In this document: one piece after another, positions 1-8,807 of the stretch | Numbering within the stretch: the stretch's first letter is position 1 | Layout of the letters: each line of letters starts with the position of its first letter | NCBI RefSeq assembly: GCF_004340785.1 | Contig: NZ_SLXS01000002.1 | Location: 744,001-808,000, forward strand | DNA: 64,000 bases | Direction: 5' to 3' | Origin: Tumebacillus sp. BK434 | GTDB lineage: Bacteria; Bacillota; Bacilli; Tumebacillales; Tumebacillaceae | Position numbers and translations under genes: made by a program | Notes under the pieces: model-generated | What the model was told of the DNA's origin: nothing | Seen by the model: the letters and a program-made list of their open reading frames with translations, nothing else | Database searches by the model: none

Positions 1-857
1 AAAAGCAGATGTTCGACGACCTGAACAACCTGCTGCGCGACACGCGTTCCAACTACGAGCAGCGCGGCACGGACGGCGATGAGCGCACGCTGAACCAACT
101 GGTCGAGATCTCGCAGCGATTGAACCAGGTGATGAACCTGCACAACAAGCTGCTCACCGACAAGCTCGATCTGCAGGGGCTGGTCTTGGAAGCGCTGGAG
201 GAAGGGATCGTGCAGGGCTTCCGTTCGAAAGTCAACTTTGAGCGCGAGTTTCTCGATCCTGTCCTGCGCGCGGGCACATCGCTGGAAAATGTGAAGCGGC
301 TGATCGAGCCGATGCTGTCGCTGAACGTGAAAAAGCGCTTCAACATTCACAAGGCGTTTGCTCCTCAGCCGGTGCCGAAGCCGGTCGATGAGGTCAAAGA
401 GAAAGAGCCGGACATTCAGGAGGAGGCTTCCGTCACGGCCGACGACCCGAAAGCCAAACTGAAAGCGATCCGGGACGAGCGGTACAAAGGCTACCTGAAG
501 ATGATCTTCGAGCCGCTGCTGCAGGAGCAGTCCCTGTCCCTGCAGGACATTATGCGTGAATTGGCTGCGGACCGGCTGTATGATGTGGTCAACTCGCGCG
601 ATTTTTATCCGTTTTTGGTGCAGCTGCACCAGATGAGTCCGATCAACTTCCGGCTCGATGCGGAGACGAAAGCGAAAATTCTGGACGGAGACGAGACGAA
701 CGTGCCGTATCTGCTGATTCAACTGCTGAATGAAGAGCCCGATTACGAACTGCTCGGCACGGTGCTCGTGTCGGCGGAAGACGAGGGGCTGCGCCTGGCA
801 GAAGAGGAGTGGACGGTGTCCAATTTCCGTTTTTACAAGGAGGGGTTGTATGTATAG
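1..857 (+). CDS. JetA/kleisin-like subunit of an SMC-type complex (5' truncated)
   Basis: The reading frame is open to the left edge. The first Met (base 9) has no visible ribosome-binding site, so the gene probably starts outside the window. The visible 282 residues are soluble, helical and acidic, with a Pro/Glu-rich linker around residues 120-145 and a C-terminal helical domain. There is no catalytic motif. It ends 8 bases inside the next gene, which in turn overlaps the SMC-like ATPase, so the three are co-translated. In MukBEF and Wadjet (JetABC) operons, the gene in this position encodes a kleisin-like bridging subunit. The assignment rests on order, size and character rather than on a diagnostic motif. 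I recall this type being named JetA family/DUF5716 but cannot confirm it here. Confidence 0.6.
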   Translation, partial: KQMFDDLNNLLRDTRSNYEQRGTDGDERTLNQLVEISQRLNQVMNLHNKLLTDKLDLQGLVLEALEEGIVQGFRSKVNFEREFLDPVLRAGTSLENVKRLIEPMLSLNVKKRFNIHKAFAPQPVPKPVDEVKEKEPDIQEEASVTADDPKAKLKAIRDERYKGYLKMIFEPLLQEQSLSLQDIMRELAADRLYDVVNSRDFYPFLVQLHQMSPINFRLDAETKAKILDGDETNVPYLLIQLLNEEPDYELLGTVLVSAEDEGLRLAEEEWTVSNFRFYKEGLYV

Positions 858-1590
858 CAAAGAGAGCGTAGAGCGGGCGATCAAGCTGTTTGTGCTGCTG
901 CTGGAAAAGGGCGAGACGGACGAGAAGGACCGCGACCTCGTGTTTGCCTATAAGGAAGACCCTGCGGCGCAGGAGATCGTCGCGCAGATGATCGAGAAAG
1001 AAGCGGGCATCAAGATTCTTGGCGTCGGGGACAAGCTGTATGTCACGCCGGCGATTGACAATAAAGTGTTCGGTTACACCAACGAAGAGCTGCGCGTGAA
1101 GCTCGGCTTGCGCTCCGACAGCGTGGCGATGGGCTTGAAGCTGTACGTGGCGTATTTCATCATCCTGGCGACGCTGGCCATGTTCTACAACTCGGACGAC
1201 CTGAACACCAAAGTCCGCCAGTACGTGCCGATCGAAGAGCTGGAAGCGTACGTGACGGAGAAGCTGCACATGGTCGGGACGGGCGAATACGGCACCTACC
1301 TGTCGCAGGAGTACGAGTTCAACTTCCAGCAGGTCGCCGAGTACTGGCAGAACATGCCGGCGTTTGACGAGACGTTGACCAATCAGCGGATGGGGCGCAA
1401 CTCGCGGGTCTCGTACCTGCTGAAAGTGTGGTCGTTCCTCGAAGAGGAAGGCTTGGCGAAAGTGGCGATGGACTCGGAGCTGCATCCGACCGACAAGCTC
1501 GACCACATGGTGCGCAAGTACTACTCGCATCAGAAGCGGAAAAACGACCTCTTGTCGCTGATTTCGCAAAAGGAGATCTTCTATGCCTAG
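850..1590 (+). CDS. MukE/JetB-like accessory subunit (DUF6063-type)
   Basis: The product is 246 residues. Its ATG at 850 lies in the stop region of the upstream gene, with AAGGAGGGG a few bases before it. The sequence looks like winged-helix modules: helical N-terminus, a short strand pair near residues 55-70 (KILGVGDKLYVTP), then helices and a Lys/Arg-rich C-terminus. One hydrophobic helix (about residues 98-112) is probably core rather than membrane. It overlaps the ATPase gene by 8 bases. In MukBEF/Wadjet-type complexes the small middle gene encodes a kleisin-binding dimeric winged-helix protein, and I infer that role here. The DUF6063 name is from memory. No enzymatic residues are visible. 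Confidence 0.6.
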   Translation: MYSKESVERAIKLFVLLLEKGETDEKDRDLVFAYKEDPAAQEIVAQMIEKEAGIKILGVGDKLYVTPAIDNKVFGYTNEELRVKLGLRSDSVAMGLKLYVAYFIILATLAMFYNSDDLNTKVRQYVPIEELEAYVTEKLHMVGTGEYGTYLSQEYEFNFQQVAEYWQNMPAFDETLTNQRMGRNSRVSYLLKVWSFLEEEGLAKVAMDSELHPTDKLDHMVRKYYSHQKRKNDLLSLISQKEIFYA

Positions 1591-4500
1591 CATCAATCGG
1601 ATTCGACTGGTCAACATCCAATATGACAAAGGCGGCAAACAGTACGCCGACGAGCTGTTTAAGCTGCACGGCAAAAACACGCTGTTCAACCTCGCCAACG
1701 GCGGCGGGAAGACGCTCTGGCTGCAGCTCGTCACCCAAGCGGCGCTGCCCGGCGCGATGTACGGATCGCGGCGGATGGTCGACCTCCTGGCCCATGAGCG
1801 CTACACCGGGCACATTTTGGTCGAGTGGAAGCTGGACAGCTTTGCGGAGCGCGAGTTTTTGCTGACCGGGTTCTGTTTTACCAAGTCTTCCGATGAGGAG
1901 GGCGAACTGAAGTTCTTTACCTACACCCATCAGTATAAGATCGCCGATGAATTCGGGATCGTGAAGATGCCGCTGGTGAACGAGGGACGGGTGATCTCCT
2001 ACGGGGACTTCTACAACCTGCTGCGCAAGGAAGGCACGGGCGGCGGGCGCAGGCTGCAGACGTTTTCGCAGCATGACCGCCGCAAGTACATCAACCAGCT
2101 CGCGCAGTACAACATCTATGAAAAAGAGTGGCTGGCGATCCGCACCACCAACGGATCGGAAGGCGGGATGGACGGATTCTTCGCCCGCTCGAAGACGGAG
2201 CAGTCGCTGCTGGAGAACCTGCTGATCCCGACGGTCGATCAGGCGCTGTTCCAAGACGAGGACGAGGCGCAGGATCTGGCTAACTCCTTTTTGCGCTACA
2301 AGGACAAGCTCTTGCGCATCCCGCAGATCGAGAAGAACCTCGAAGAGTTCCGCGTGATCGAAGAGGCAGGGCGCACCGTGCTGGACAAGGTCGAGCGCTA
2401 TTCGGAGTCTGGCAAGCTGAAGCGCGAACTGGAAGGGCAGCTCACCGCCGTCCGCGGACGTCTGGAAGAGATGGCCGGCGAACGGACGGAAGAGGCGGAA
2501 GCGCTGGAGTTGGTCGTGACCGGCCTGAAGGAGCAGATCCGCGAAGAGGAGTTCAAGCAGGCGTCGCTCGACGTGAATGCGCTTCAGGAGCAGTTCCGCA
2601 AGGCGGAGCTCGCCGTGCAGGAGTTCACGCAGCGTCTGGACGAGCTCGAAGGGGCGCAGACGGAGGCGGAGCAGCAGGTGCGTCTGCACCGCGCGGTGCC
2701 GAAGTTCCTGCAGATCAAGGAGTTCGAGAAGCGGTTGGCCCGCGATCAGGAGACGCTGTCCGGGCTGGATATGCAAAATGAAGATCTGCTCTCCGAACTG
2801 TCGACGTATCGCGGGCAATTTTTGACCTTGTGGCAAGCTCGCGTCGAGTCGTTGCAGGCGGAACTGCTCGCCAAGCAGGAAGAGAGCCAGAAGTGGAAAG
2901 ACGTCGAGCGGGAGGCGGATGAACAGCTGGTGAAGCTGGCCGACGCTTTGAACGAGCTGTCCAAGAGCAGTGGTGAGATCGAAGTCTGGTTCAAGCAGTA
3001 TGAGAAGCAGAAGCAAGCCGTCATCGAGTCGCTCGGCGAGGAGATCGCCGAAGAGCCGGTCACGCACCGCGACGATCTGCGCTGGAAGGAGATCGAGTGG
3101 ACGAACCTTGTCCGCGAGCTGGAAGCGGAGATCGAATCGTCGGAGGCAGGGATCGAAGCGGGGCAGGCGGCGATCGAAGCGGCGAAGGATGAGCTGCGCG
3201 CCGCCAAGCGCGATCAGGAGAAGACGGAAGCGAAGATCGCCGAGTATGAAGAGCGCAAGCGTCAGGTACTCGGCCGCTTGGAACTGCTCGATCTGGCCCG
3301 CGCCGACCTGCACGGGTCGAAGGCCGACTTGGAACACGCCCTGACGCAAAAACGCGAAGGCTACGCGCGCGAATACGCCAAGCTGGCTGCGAAAAAAGGC
3401 GCGGTGGAAGAGAAGATCGAGCTCTTGCAGAGCGACCATTACATCCCGAGCCAAGACCTGCTCTATTTCCAGCAGGTGCTCGGCGACTGGGGCATCAAAG
3501 CGGTGCTCGGATCGCAGTGGCTGCAGGAGCAGGAGGAGGCGCTGCGCGAGTCGTATGTGCGGGCCAACCCGATGCTGCCTTACGCGCTCCTGCTCGGCGA
3601 CGGGGAGATCAACAAGCTGCACGACCCGCGCCTCGACTGGGAAGGCGTGCGCGTGGAAAGTCTGGTGCCGCTGTTCGCCCTCTCCTCGGTGACGGAGACG
3701 GCGACGGTGACAGAAGGGCAAGTGCTGCAACTCGGGGCGGGCGGATTCATTTCGCTGCACGGCGGGTATTCGCCGTTCCTGTCGGCCGATTCGCTGAACA
3801 AGCGCCGCGCCGCGTTGGAAGCGGAAGAGCTGGACTTGATCGGCAAGATGGACGTCGTGGAAAAGTCGCGCCGCCACATCGAGCAGGTCGGCGACGACCT
3901 GAGCCGCTTTTTCGAGACGTACGGCAAAGATCCGCTGAACGGCTGGCAGACCAAGCGGGACTCCATGGTGCTGAAAGCGGCCAATCAGGAGGAAAGGATC
4001 GACGGGCAAACGCAGGCAAACGCGGAGCTACGCGCCAAAGTTGCGGAAGCGAAGAAGCGCATCAAAGAGCAGGGGGAACAGCTGGAGCAGTTGCGCGACA
4101 AGTTGCGCCTGCTCGACCCGTTCGCCGGACTCGCCGCTGAACGCAAGGACAAGGAAGCTGAGAAGAGCGGGCAGAAGGACAAGGAGGCCGCGTTCAAGGC
4201 GGAGCAGCGTGACGTGGTGAAGAAGCGCCAGGAAGCCCGCGAGAACGAAGACCGGCTGATGCCCGCGCTGTTTACGCTGGAGAACGACACGGCAGCTATG
4301 CAGAAGGAGCGCGAGAAGTACCTCGGCTCGGCCGAAGTCGAAGCGCTGCCGGCAGAAGCGGGCTTGACGTATGACAAGGTGCAGGGCAAGCTCGACTCGC
4401 TGGAAGATCTGCTCGCTCAAAAGTCGGTCGGGCGCGAGGAGCTGGTGCGCCTGATCCAGAACCACGAGGAGTCGATCCGCCAGAACCAGGCCTACATCGA

Positions 4501-6004
4501 AGAGCAGCAGGTGACCGCAGCGGAGCTCGCCGCCTTCCAAAGCGCGCCGCCGGCATCGGAGCTGACCTATTGGGAAAGCCGCCTGAAAGAGGCGCAGAAA
4601 GAGCAGAAGCAGGCCGAACAAGACCGCGCCGCGCTGCAGGCTGAGCAGAAGAAGCTCGAAGGCATGATCGAGACGGAAGAGAAGAAGGTCAAAAAGGACT
4701 ACGACCGCCCGGCTTACCAATACGGTGACGACGTCGATCTCGGCGCAGAAAAAGAGCGCCTGAAGCTGCTGCTCAGCGACCTCTGGACGCAGCGCAAGGC
4801 GAACGAAAGCGCGCTGGAGGAGACGAAGAAGTCGTTGGCGGAAGTGAAAACTTTGCTCCAAAAGGCGGAGACGCTGCTGTCTGCCTACTCGATCGAATGC
4901 GAACCGCTGGAGCTGTCGGAGGAGCGCGCGAAAAAACTGACGCATGAGCCGACCGCCGTGGTCACGGAGCTCGACAAGACACTGCAGAAGACCGCGAAGC
5001 AGACGGAGGAGCGCCGCCGCGATCTGGACGACGAGTTCTATCGCTTTGAACGCTCGATCGACAAGTATGAGTCGAAGATCGTGCAGAAGTTCATCCGCTC
5101 GGTCATCGACTCGAAGTCGGAAGGCGACATGAACGACATCGAGCAGGTGCGCCCGGTGTTCGAGAAGTGCTTTGAGATGATGAACCTCTACATCGAAAAA
5201 GCGCATCTGGAGCGTCAGGAGCTGGAAGAGGCGAAGGAAGAGCTGGTGCACCGCTGCCTGCAGCATGCCGACCGGGTCTATGACAACCTGAAAAGCATCG
5301 CGCAGTACACGAAGATCGACTACCGCGGCAAAAAGGTGCAGGCGATCGACATCCAGCTCAAAGAGAAGTGGGAGGAGCCGGAAGGGCTGCGCTTGATGAG
5401 CTCGTACCTGCATGCGCTGACCGAAGAGCTGCAGGCGAAAGTGGCGAAAGGCGAAGATGAGGACGACATTGAGAAGTGGCTCGGGATCAAGCTGTCTTCG
5501 AAGCATCTGCTCAACGTCACCGCCCCGATCGGCGAAGCGCGGATCAAAGTGTTCAAGCCGCAGCAGGTGCCGGGCGAGAAAGTCCGTTATGACCACTGGT
5601 CGGAGATCATGAAGTGGTCGGGCGGTGAACAGTACACCGGCTGTTTCGCGATGTTTATCGCCGTGCTGTCCTACTTGCGGGCGAAGATGTCGGGGATCGA
5701 GAACGCCTCCAAGGTGCTGCTGGCCGACAACCCGTTTGGCGTCGTTTCGTCGCCGCACTTGCTGCAGGTGATCTTCAAGCTGGCCCAGGCGAACAAGGTG
5801 CAGATGATCTGTCTGTCAGACCACAACAAGCAGTCGATCTATGACCTGTTCGAAGTGGTGTATTCGCTGAAGCTGGTGCCGGCCTTGGGCCGTTCGATCA
5901 TTCAGTCGACCGAACGCCGTCCGGAGAGCGTGATGGAAGCCGGGTTCTACGAGATCGATTTCGATCAGGAAGTGGAGACGGAGCAGAAATCGCTGCCGAT
6001 CTAG
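1583..6004 (+). CDS. SMC-like ATPase (MukB/JetC-type), 1473 aa
   Basis: The N-terminal head has a Walker A reading NGGGKT (about residues 38-43). Two long Glu/Lys/Ala-rich coiled-coil arms follow, separated by a non-coiled globular segment at about residues 610-735, the likely hinge. The C-terminal head carries the ABC signature WSGGEQ near residue 1345 and a Walker B VLLADNPFG near 1380. The position after the Walker B Asp is Asn rather than the usual catalytic Glu. A His-containing switch follows (CLSDHNK). Such proteins entrap and extrude DNA. In Wadjet systems they recognise small circular plasmids, which JetD then cuts. No JetD-like TOPRIM gene follows; one could lie left of the window. 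A terminator follows the stop codon. Confidence 0.8.
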   Translation: MPSINRIRLVNIQYDKGGKQYADELFKLHGKNTLFNLANGGGKTLWLQLVTQAALPGAMYGSRRMVDLLAHERYTGHILVEWKLDSFAEREFLLTGFCFTKSSDEEGELKFFTYTHQYKIADEFGIVKMPLVNEGRVISYGDFYNLLRKEGTGGGRRLQTFSQHDRRKYINQLAQYNIYEKEWLAIRTTNGSEGGMDGFFARSKTEQSLLENLLIPTVDQALFQDEDEAQDLANSFLRYKDKLLRIPQIEKNLEEFRVIEEAGRTVLDKVERYSESGKLKRELEGQLTAVRGRLEEMAGERTEEAEALELVVTGLKEQIREEEFKQASLDVNALQEQFRKAELAVQEFTQRLDELEGAQTEAEQQVRLHRAVPKFLQIKEFEKRLARDQETLSGLDMQNEDLLSELSTYRGQFLTLWQARVESLQAELLAKQEESQKWKDVEREADEQLVKLADALNELSKSSGEIEVWFKQYEKQKQAVIESLGEEIAEEPVTHRDDLRWKEIEWTNLVRELEAEIESSEAGIEAGQAAIEAAKDELRAAKRDQEKTEAKIAEYEERKRQVLGRLELLDLARADLHGSKADLEHALTQKREGYAREYAKLAAKKGAVEEKIELLQSDHYIPSQDLLYFQQVLGDWGIKAVLGSQWLQEQEEALRESYVRANPMLPYALLLGDGEINKLHDPRLDWEGVRVESLVPLFALSSVTETATVTEGQVLQLGAGGFISLHGGYSPFLSADSLNKRRAALEAEELDLIGKMDVVEKSRRHIEQVGDDLSRFFETYGKDPLNGWQTKRDSMVLKAANQEERIDGQTQANAELRAKVAEAKKRIKEQGEQLEQLRDKLRLLDPFAGLAAERKDKEAEKSGQKDKEAAFKAEQRDVVKKRQEARENEDRLMPALFTLENDTAAMQKEREKYLGSAEVEALPAEAGLTYDKVQGKLDSLEDLLAQKSVGREELVRLIQNHEESIRQNQAYIEEQQVTAAELAAFQSAPPASELTYWESRLKEAQKEQKQAEQDRAALQAEQKKLEGMIETEEKKVKKDYDRPAYQYGDDVDLGAEKERLKLLLSDLWTQRKANESALEETKKSLAEVKTLLQKAETLLSAYSIECEPLELSEERAKKLTHEPTAVVTELDKTLQKTAKQTEERRRDLDDEFYRFERSIDKYESKIVQKFIRSVIDSKSEGDMNDIEQVRPVFEKCFEMMNLYIEKAHLERQELEEAKEELVHRCLQHADRVYDNLKSIAQYTKIDYRGKKVQAIDIQLKEKWEEPEGLRLMSSYLHALTEELQAKVAKGEDEDDIEKWLGIKLSSKHLLNVTAPIGEARIKVFKPQQVPGEKVRYDHWSEIMKWSGGEQYTGCFAMFIAVLSYLRAKMSGIENASKVLLADNPFGVVSSPHLLQVIFKLAQANKVQMICLSDHNKQSIYDLFEVVYSLKLVPALGRSIIQSTERRPESVMEAGFYEIDFDQEVETEQKSLPI

Positions 6005-6011
6005 AACAGAG

Positions 6012-6046
6012 AAGAGCCATCCCATGAGGGATGGCTCTTTTATTTT
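6012..6046 (+). terminator. Rho-independent terminator after the SMC-like operon
   Basis: A 12-bp stem (AAGAGCCATCCC / GGGATGGCTCTT) with loop ATGA is followed by TTTATTTT. It ends the three-gene operon. Confidence 0.9.
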
Positions 6047-6177
6047 CCGGTCAGCCGCGTCAAGGCCTGCTGGACGGTGAGGTAAGTTTCGATGGCACGC
6101 TCATTGATACAGAAGTTAACTGTGATTGTGACTTGATTGTACTACACGTTAGACCTTTTTATCTATCCTAGTTTCGT

Positions 6178-6183
6178 TATAAT
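6178..6183 (+). promoter_or_regulatory. -10 box for the HTH-TPR regulator
   Basis: A perfect TATAAT lies 38 bases before the chosen GTG start. The -35 region is weak (CTTTTT around 6155), suggesting a regulated promoter. The box excludes the in-frame ATG at 6137 as the true start. Confidence 0.55.
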
Positions 6184-6220
6184 AGTGGTATGTGCGATTT
6201 ACGGAATTGAGGTGAAGAGG

Positions 6221-7549
6221 GTGCTGGCGCTTGATGGGGAAGCCAGAAACCGTATTATCGGGGAAAACTTGCGCCGCTACCGGCTCTTGCGCGGATTTAC
6301 GCAGGATGAAGCGGCGGAAGGGCTGTGCAGCATTTCGCAGCTGAGCAAGGTGGAAAACGGGAAGACGCATCTCAAGCCCTCTTTGTTGAAGATCTTGGCG
6401 GAGCGGCTCGGGGTGACGATGGAGCAGTTGGAGTCGGCCGACTCGCTGCATGATGAGCTGACCGAAACGCTGGAGCTGGCCAAGGCGGCGACGCTGGCCG
6501 GGCATGATGAGCGGGCGTTCGGGTATTTTCGACAGGTGATTGGGACAGCAAGGGAGCATGGGTATCGCCAGATCCTGATCGAGGCGGTATTGGGTGAATG
6601 CCGGCTGCTGAACCGCTTGAACGGCTGTGCGCAGGTGGTCGAGATGATCACCGAAGTGCTGGCGGAGACGAACGGCTGCGAGGAGCAGAAGCAGCGGGTC
6701 GAGCTGCTGATCGAGCTTGGCAAAGCGCACCGGCTGAGCGGCAACATGATGATGGCGCATGACTGCTACTGCCGGGCAGATGAGGAGTTTGAACACGTCG
6801 ACGGCAAGAATGAATCGCATCTGCGGACTTATTATGAATTGGCGGACTGCCATTTTTATATGCAGAACTATCGCACCGCGCTTCGGTATATGGAGAAGGC
6901 GGAACAGTTGTCACAGGAGCTGTCGATGCATCTGACGCGGATTCGCTGCACGTATTACAAAGCGACGATCTTGCGGAAGATGGGGCAGGCGGAGAAGGCG
7001 AAGGCGCTGTTTCTCAGCACGCTGAAAGAGGCGCAGGACAATCAGCTGCTGTTCGATGTGGCGACGATCAACAACAACCTGGGATGCCTGTACAAGGCGG
7101 CCGGGGAGTATGGGCAGGCGAATGCGCATTTTCAGCGGGCCCTGCAGGTGTATGAGCTGTTGAATCAGGAGCAGTGTCTGTGCGACCCGTATCTGAACTT
7201 GGCGGAGATCGCACTGACGCTGCAGGATGTGGCGAAGTGTCTCCGCCATCTGACGAAAGTGATGGAGATCGTGGAGCGCTCGGGCGGGACGTTCTATATG
7301 GAACGCGCCCGTGCCTTGCAGATCCGCAGCTGGGTCGAGCGGGACGCCGGGAATTTTGAGCCATACGCGGAACAGGTCGGTGAGGTGCTGGCGATCTATG
7401 AGCAGCACTCCGTGGTCGGAGAAGCGTACGAGCTGGCCGTCGAGCTGGCCGATGCGCTTTATGAGCGGAAGGATGGGCGGGCGGTCGAGTTGTACCGCAA
7501 GGCGATCCAGTTGAATGAGCATGTGATGGCATTTGGGTTTCGAAGATAG
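6221..7549 (+). CDS. XRE-type HTH regulator with TPR repeats (RRNPP-like)
   Basis: The start is GTG 6221, chosen because GAGGTG lies six bases upstream and the TATAAT at 6178 rules out upstream starts; GTG 6212 is an alternative. The product is 442 residues. A Cro/C1 helix-turn-helix sits at about residues 12-65 (GENLRRYRLLRGFTQDEAA, then SISQLSKVENGKTHLKP). The remainder is helical tetratricopeptide repeats, e.g. the TINNNLGCLYKAAGEYGQA region. This architecture belongs to the Rap/NprR/PlcR/AimR-type group, in which the TPR groove binds a signalling peptide and controls DNA binding. I see no convincing peptide-pheromone gene downstream, so peptide control is inference. A terminator follows directly. 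It stands alone between the SMC-like operon and the convergent glycosylase gene. Confidence 0.8.
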   Translation: MLALDGEARNRIIGENLRRYRLLRGFTQDEAAEGLCSISQLSKVENGKTHLKPSLLKILAERLGVTMEQLESADSLHDELTETLELAKAATLAGHDERAFGYFRQVIGTAREHGYRQILIEAVLGECRLLNRLNGCAQVVEMITEVLAETNGCEEQKQRVELLIELGKAHRLSGNMMMAHDCYCRADEEFEHVDGKNESHLRTYYELADCHFYMQNYRTALRYMEKAEQLSQELSMHLTRIRCTYYKATILRKMGQAEKAKALFLSTLKEAQDNQLLFDVATINNNLGCLYKAAGEYGQANAHFQRALQVYELLNQEQCLCDPYLNLAEIALTLQDVAKCLRHLTKVMEIVERSGGTFYMERARALQIRSWVERDAGNFEPYAEQVGEVLAIYEQHSVVGEAYELAVELADALYERKDGRAVELYRKAIQLNEHVMAFGFRR

Positions 7550-7553
7550 AGGG

Positions 7554-7590
7554 AGAGCCGGGCGCGAGGGTGAGGCGCACGGCTCTTTTT
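7554..7590 (+). terminator. Terminator after the HTH-TPR regulator gene
   Basis: AGAGCCG pairs with CGGCTCT, with an inner GCGC/GCGC pair, and is followed by TTTTT. Confidence 0.8.
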
Positions 7591-7639
7591 GATGGGGGCT
7601 GGGTGGTCGGGAGGCTGGTGGAGGAAAAGATATTAGGAT

Positions 7640-8743
7640 CTAGTGAGTGAGATTGAGGAACTGGGTCAGCCGGTGCAGGATGCTGTCGATGGTTGGCTGG
7701 TGCTCTCGTTCTTGGGACGGGTCGAAGAGCACGAGTTTGTTGATGTGGAGCGTTTTCTTCTTGCGGTCGGCCTTCAGGTCGATCGTGCCGATGATCGCGC
7801 CTCGGATCAGGATCGGGAGCGCGAAATAGCCGAATTGGCGCTGGGCCTCGGGAACGTAGCTTTCGAGGCGGAAGTAGGTGTCGAAGATTTTTTCGAGGCG
7901 AGGGCGGTGCCAGATCAGGTTGTCGAAGGGGGAGAGGAAGGTGCTGTGCGTCGGCGCTTCGGCGAAGGGGAGCAGCGCGGCATCTTCGTGGCGCATGTAG
8001 TAGGGTTCGCTGTCTCCTTCGACGGCCACTTGCAGGAACTCGCTCAGATAGGGGCGCACCGTCTCGCGCTTGAAGCGGAAGTAGTCGGCGATGTCCCGCT
8101 CGGTGGCGGCTCCCATCGCGGAGACGGCCAACTGCACATAACGGCGCACGGTGTCGGCACTGGTGATGTGCTGGTGCAGCAGGTCCTCCGGCACTTGCTC
8201 CTCTATACGGCAATAGACTTTGTGGAACTTGGCGTCGCGCAGCACGCCGATCTCGCCGCCGCGCCACAGCTGGTCGAGGGCCCGGCGCACCGGGCTGAGC
8301 TCCCAGGTGGCTTTTTGCGTTTTCGGCAGCTCCAACAAGCCGGCCGCCTGCTGCCCGGTCATCGTGCCGTGCTGCTCGATCGCTGCGAGCAGTTGGTCGT
8401 GCAGCGGCGTGCGCTCGACGCGGGTCTCCCGGAAGCGGCGCAGGAACGGTTGCATGTAGGCATGCTCCTGCATCGGCAGTACGGACAGCGCGTGCAGGTA
8501 GTGCTCGAACAGCTGCTTTTGCTCATAGAACTGTTGGAACCATGAGATCTGAAACTCCGCCATCCGCGACCAGAAGATCAGATGCTGGCTGCGGGTGACG
8601 ACGTTGAGCGTGTCGAGCTGCACACAGCCCAACTGTTCGAAAATCTGCAGCGCTGCTTCCGGCGTGGAAGCGGTGGGTGTGTGGTACAAGCCTTGCTTGT
8701 GCAAAGCCAGGCGCTGAACCTCCTGTTTGCTGAGCGTATGCAA
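7640..8743 (-). CDS. YcaQ-family winged-helix protein (crosslink-repair DNA glycosylase-like)
   Basis: With a TTG start at 8743 the product is 367 residues. It begins LHTLSKQEVQRLALHKQGL, which matches the usual N-terminus of the HTH_42/YcaQ family. GGAGG lies five bases upstream of this TTG. The ATG at 8785 is possible but would place the start inside the stem of a terminator-like hairpin and has a poor ribosome-binding site. Family features include the QLDTLNVVTRSQHLIFWSR stretch, successive winged-helix domains, and the central SPFDNLIWHRPR segment. Characterised relatives (E. coli YcaQ, Streptomyces AlkZ) unhook interstrand DNA crosslinks or bulky alkyl adducts. AlkZ-type members protect producers of DNA-damaging natural products. 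Substrate here is unknown. Confidence 0.8.
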   Translation of the reverse strand: MHTLSKQEVQRLALHKQGLYHTPTASTPEAALQIFEQLGCVQLDTLNVVTRSQHLIFWSRMAEFQISWFQQFYEQKQLFEHYLHALSVLPMQEHAYMQPFLRRFRETRVERTPLHDQLLAAIEQHGTMTGQQAAGLLELPKTQKATWELSPVRRALDQLWRGGEIGVLRDAKFHKVYCRIEEQVPEDLLHQHITSADTVRRYVQLAVSAMGAATERDIADYFRFKRETVRPYLSEFLQVAVEGDSEPYYMRHEDAALLPFAEAPTHSTFLSPFDNLIWHRPRLEKIFDTYFRLESYVPEAQRQFGYFALPILIRGAIIGTIDLKADRKKKTLHINKLVLFDPSQEREHQPTIDSILHRLTQFLNLTH

Positions 8744-8781
8744 AAAATCCTCCCCTTTGTGATTCGTTAAGGGGAGGATTT
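8741..8781 (-). terminator. Terminator-like hairpin that also holds the next gene's ribosome-binding site
   Basis: On the minus strand a 13-bp perfect stem with an 11-base loop is followed by TTTTTTG. It lies just after the stop codon of the acidic-protein gene. The 3' arm contains GGGGAGG, which is the ribosome-binding site for the TTG start at 8743. Termination and translation initiation therefore share one structure. Confidence 0.7.
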
Positions 8782-8807
8782 CCATTTACGGGGCCAATCT
8801 CCTGCCC

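Noticed and set aside
1319-4009. 896-codon open frame on the minus strand inside the SMC-like gene
   Set aside because: It is a high-GC antisense shadow: low-complexity Leu/Arg/Gln composition, no ribosome-binding site, and the plus-strand frame has clear ATPase motifs.
7571-7651. Possible 26-codon GTG frame downstream of the HTH-TPR regulator as a pheromone gene
   Set aside because: It starts inside the terminator stem, has no secretion signal and no ribosome-binding site.
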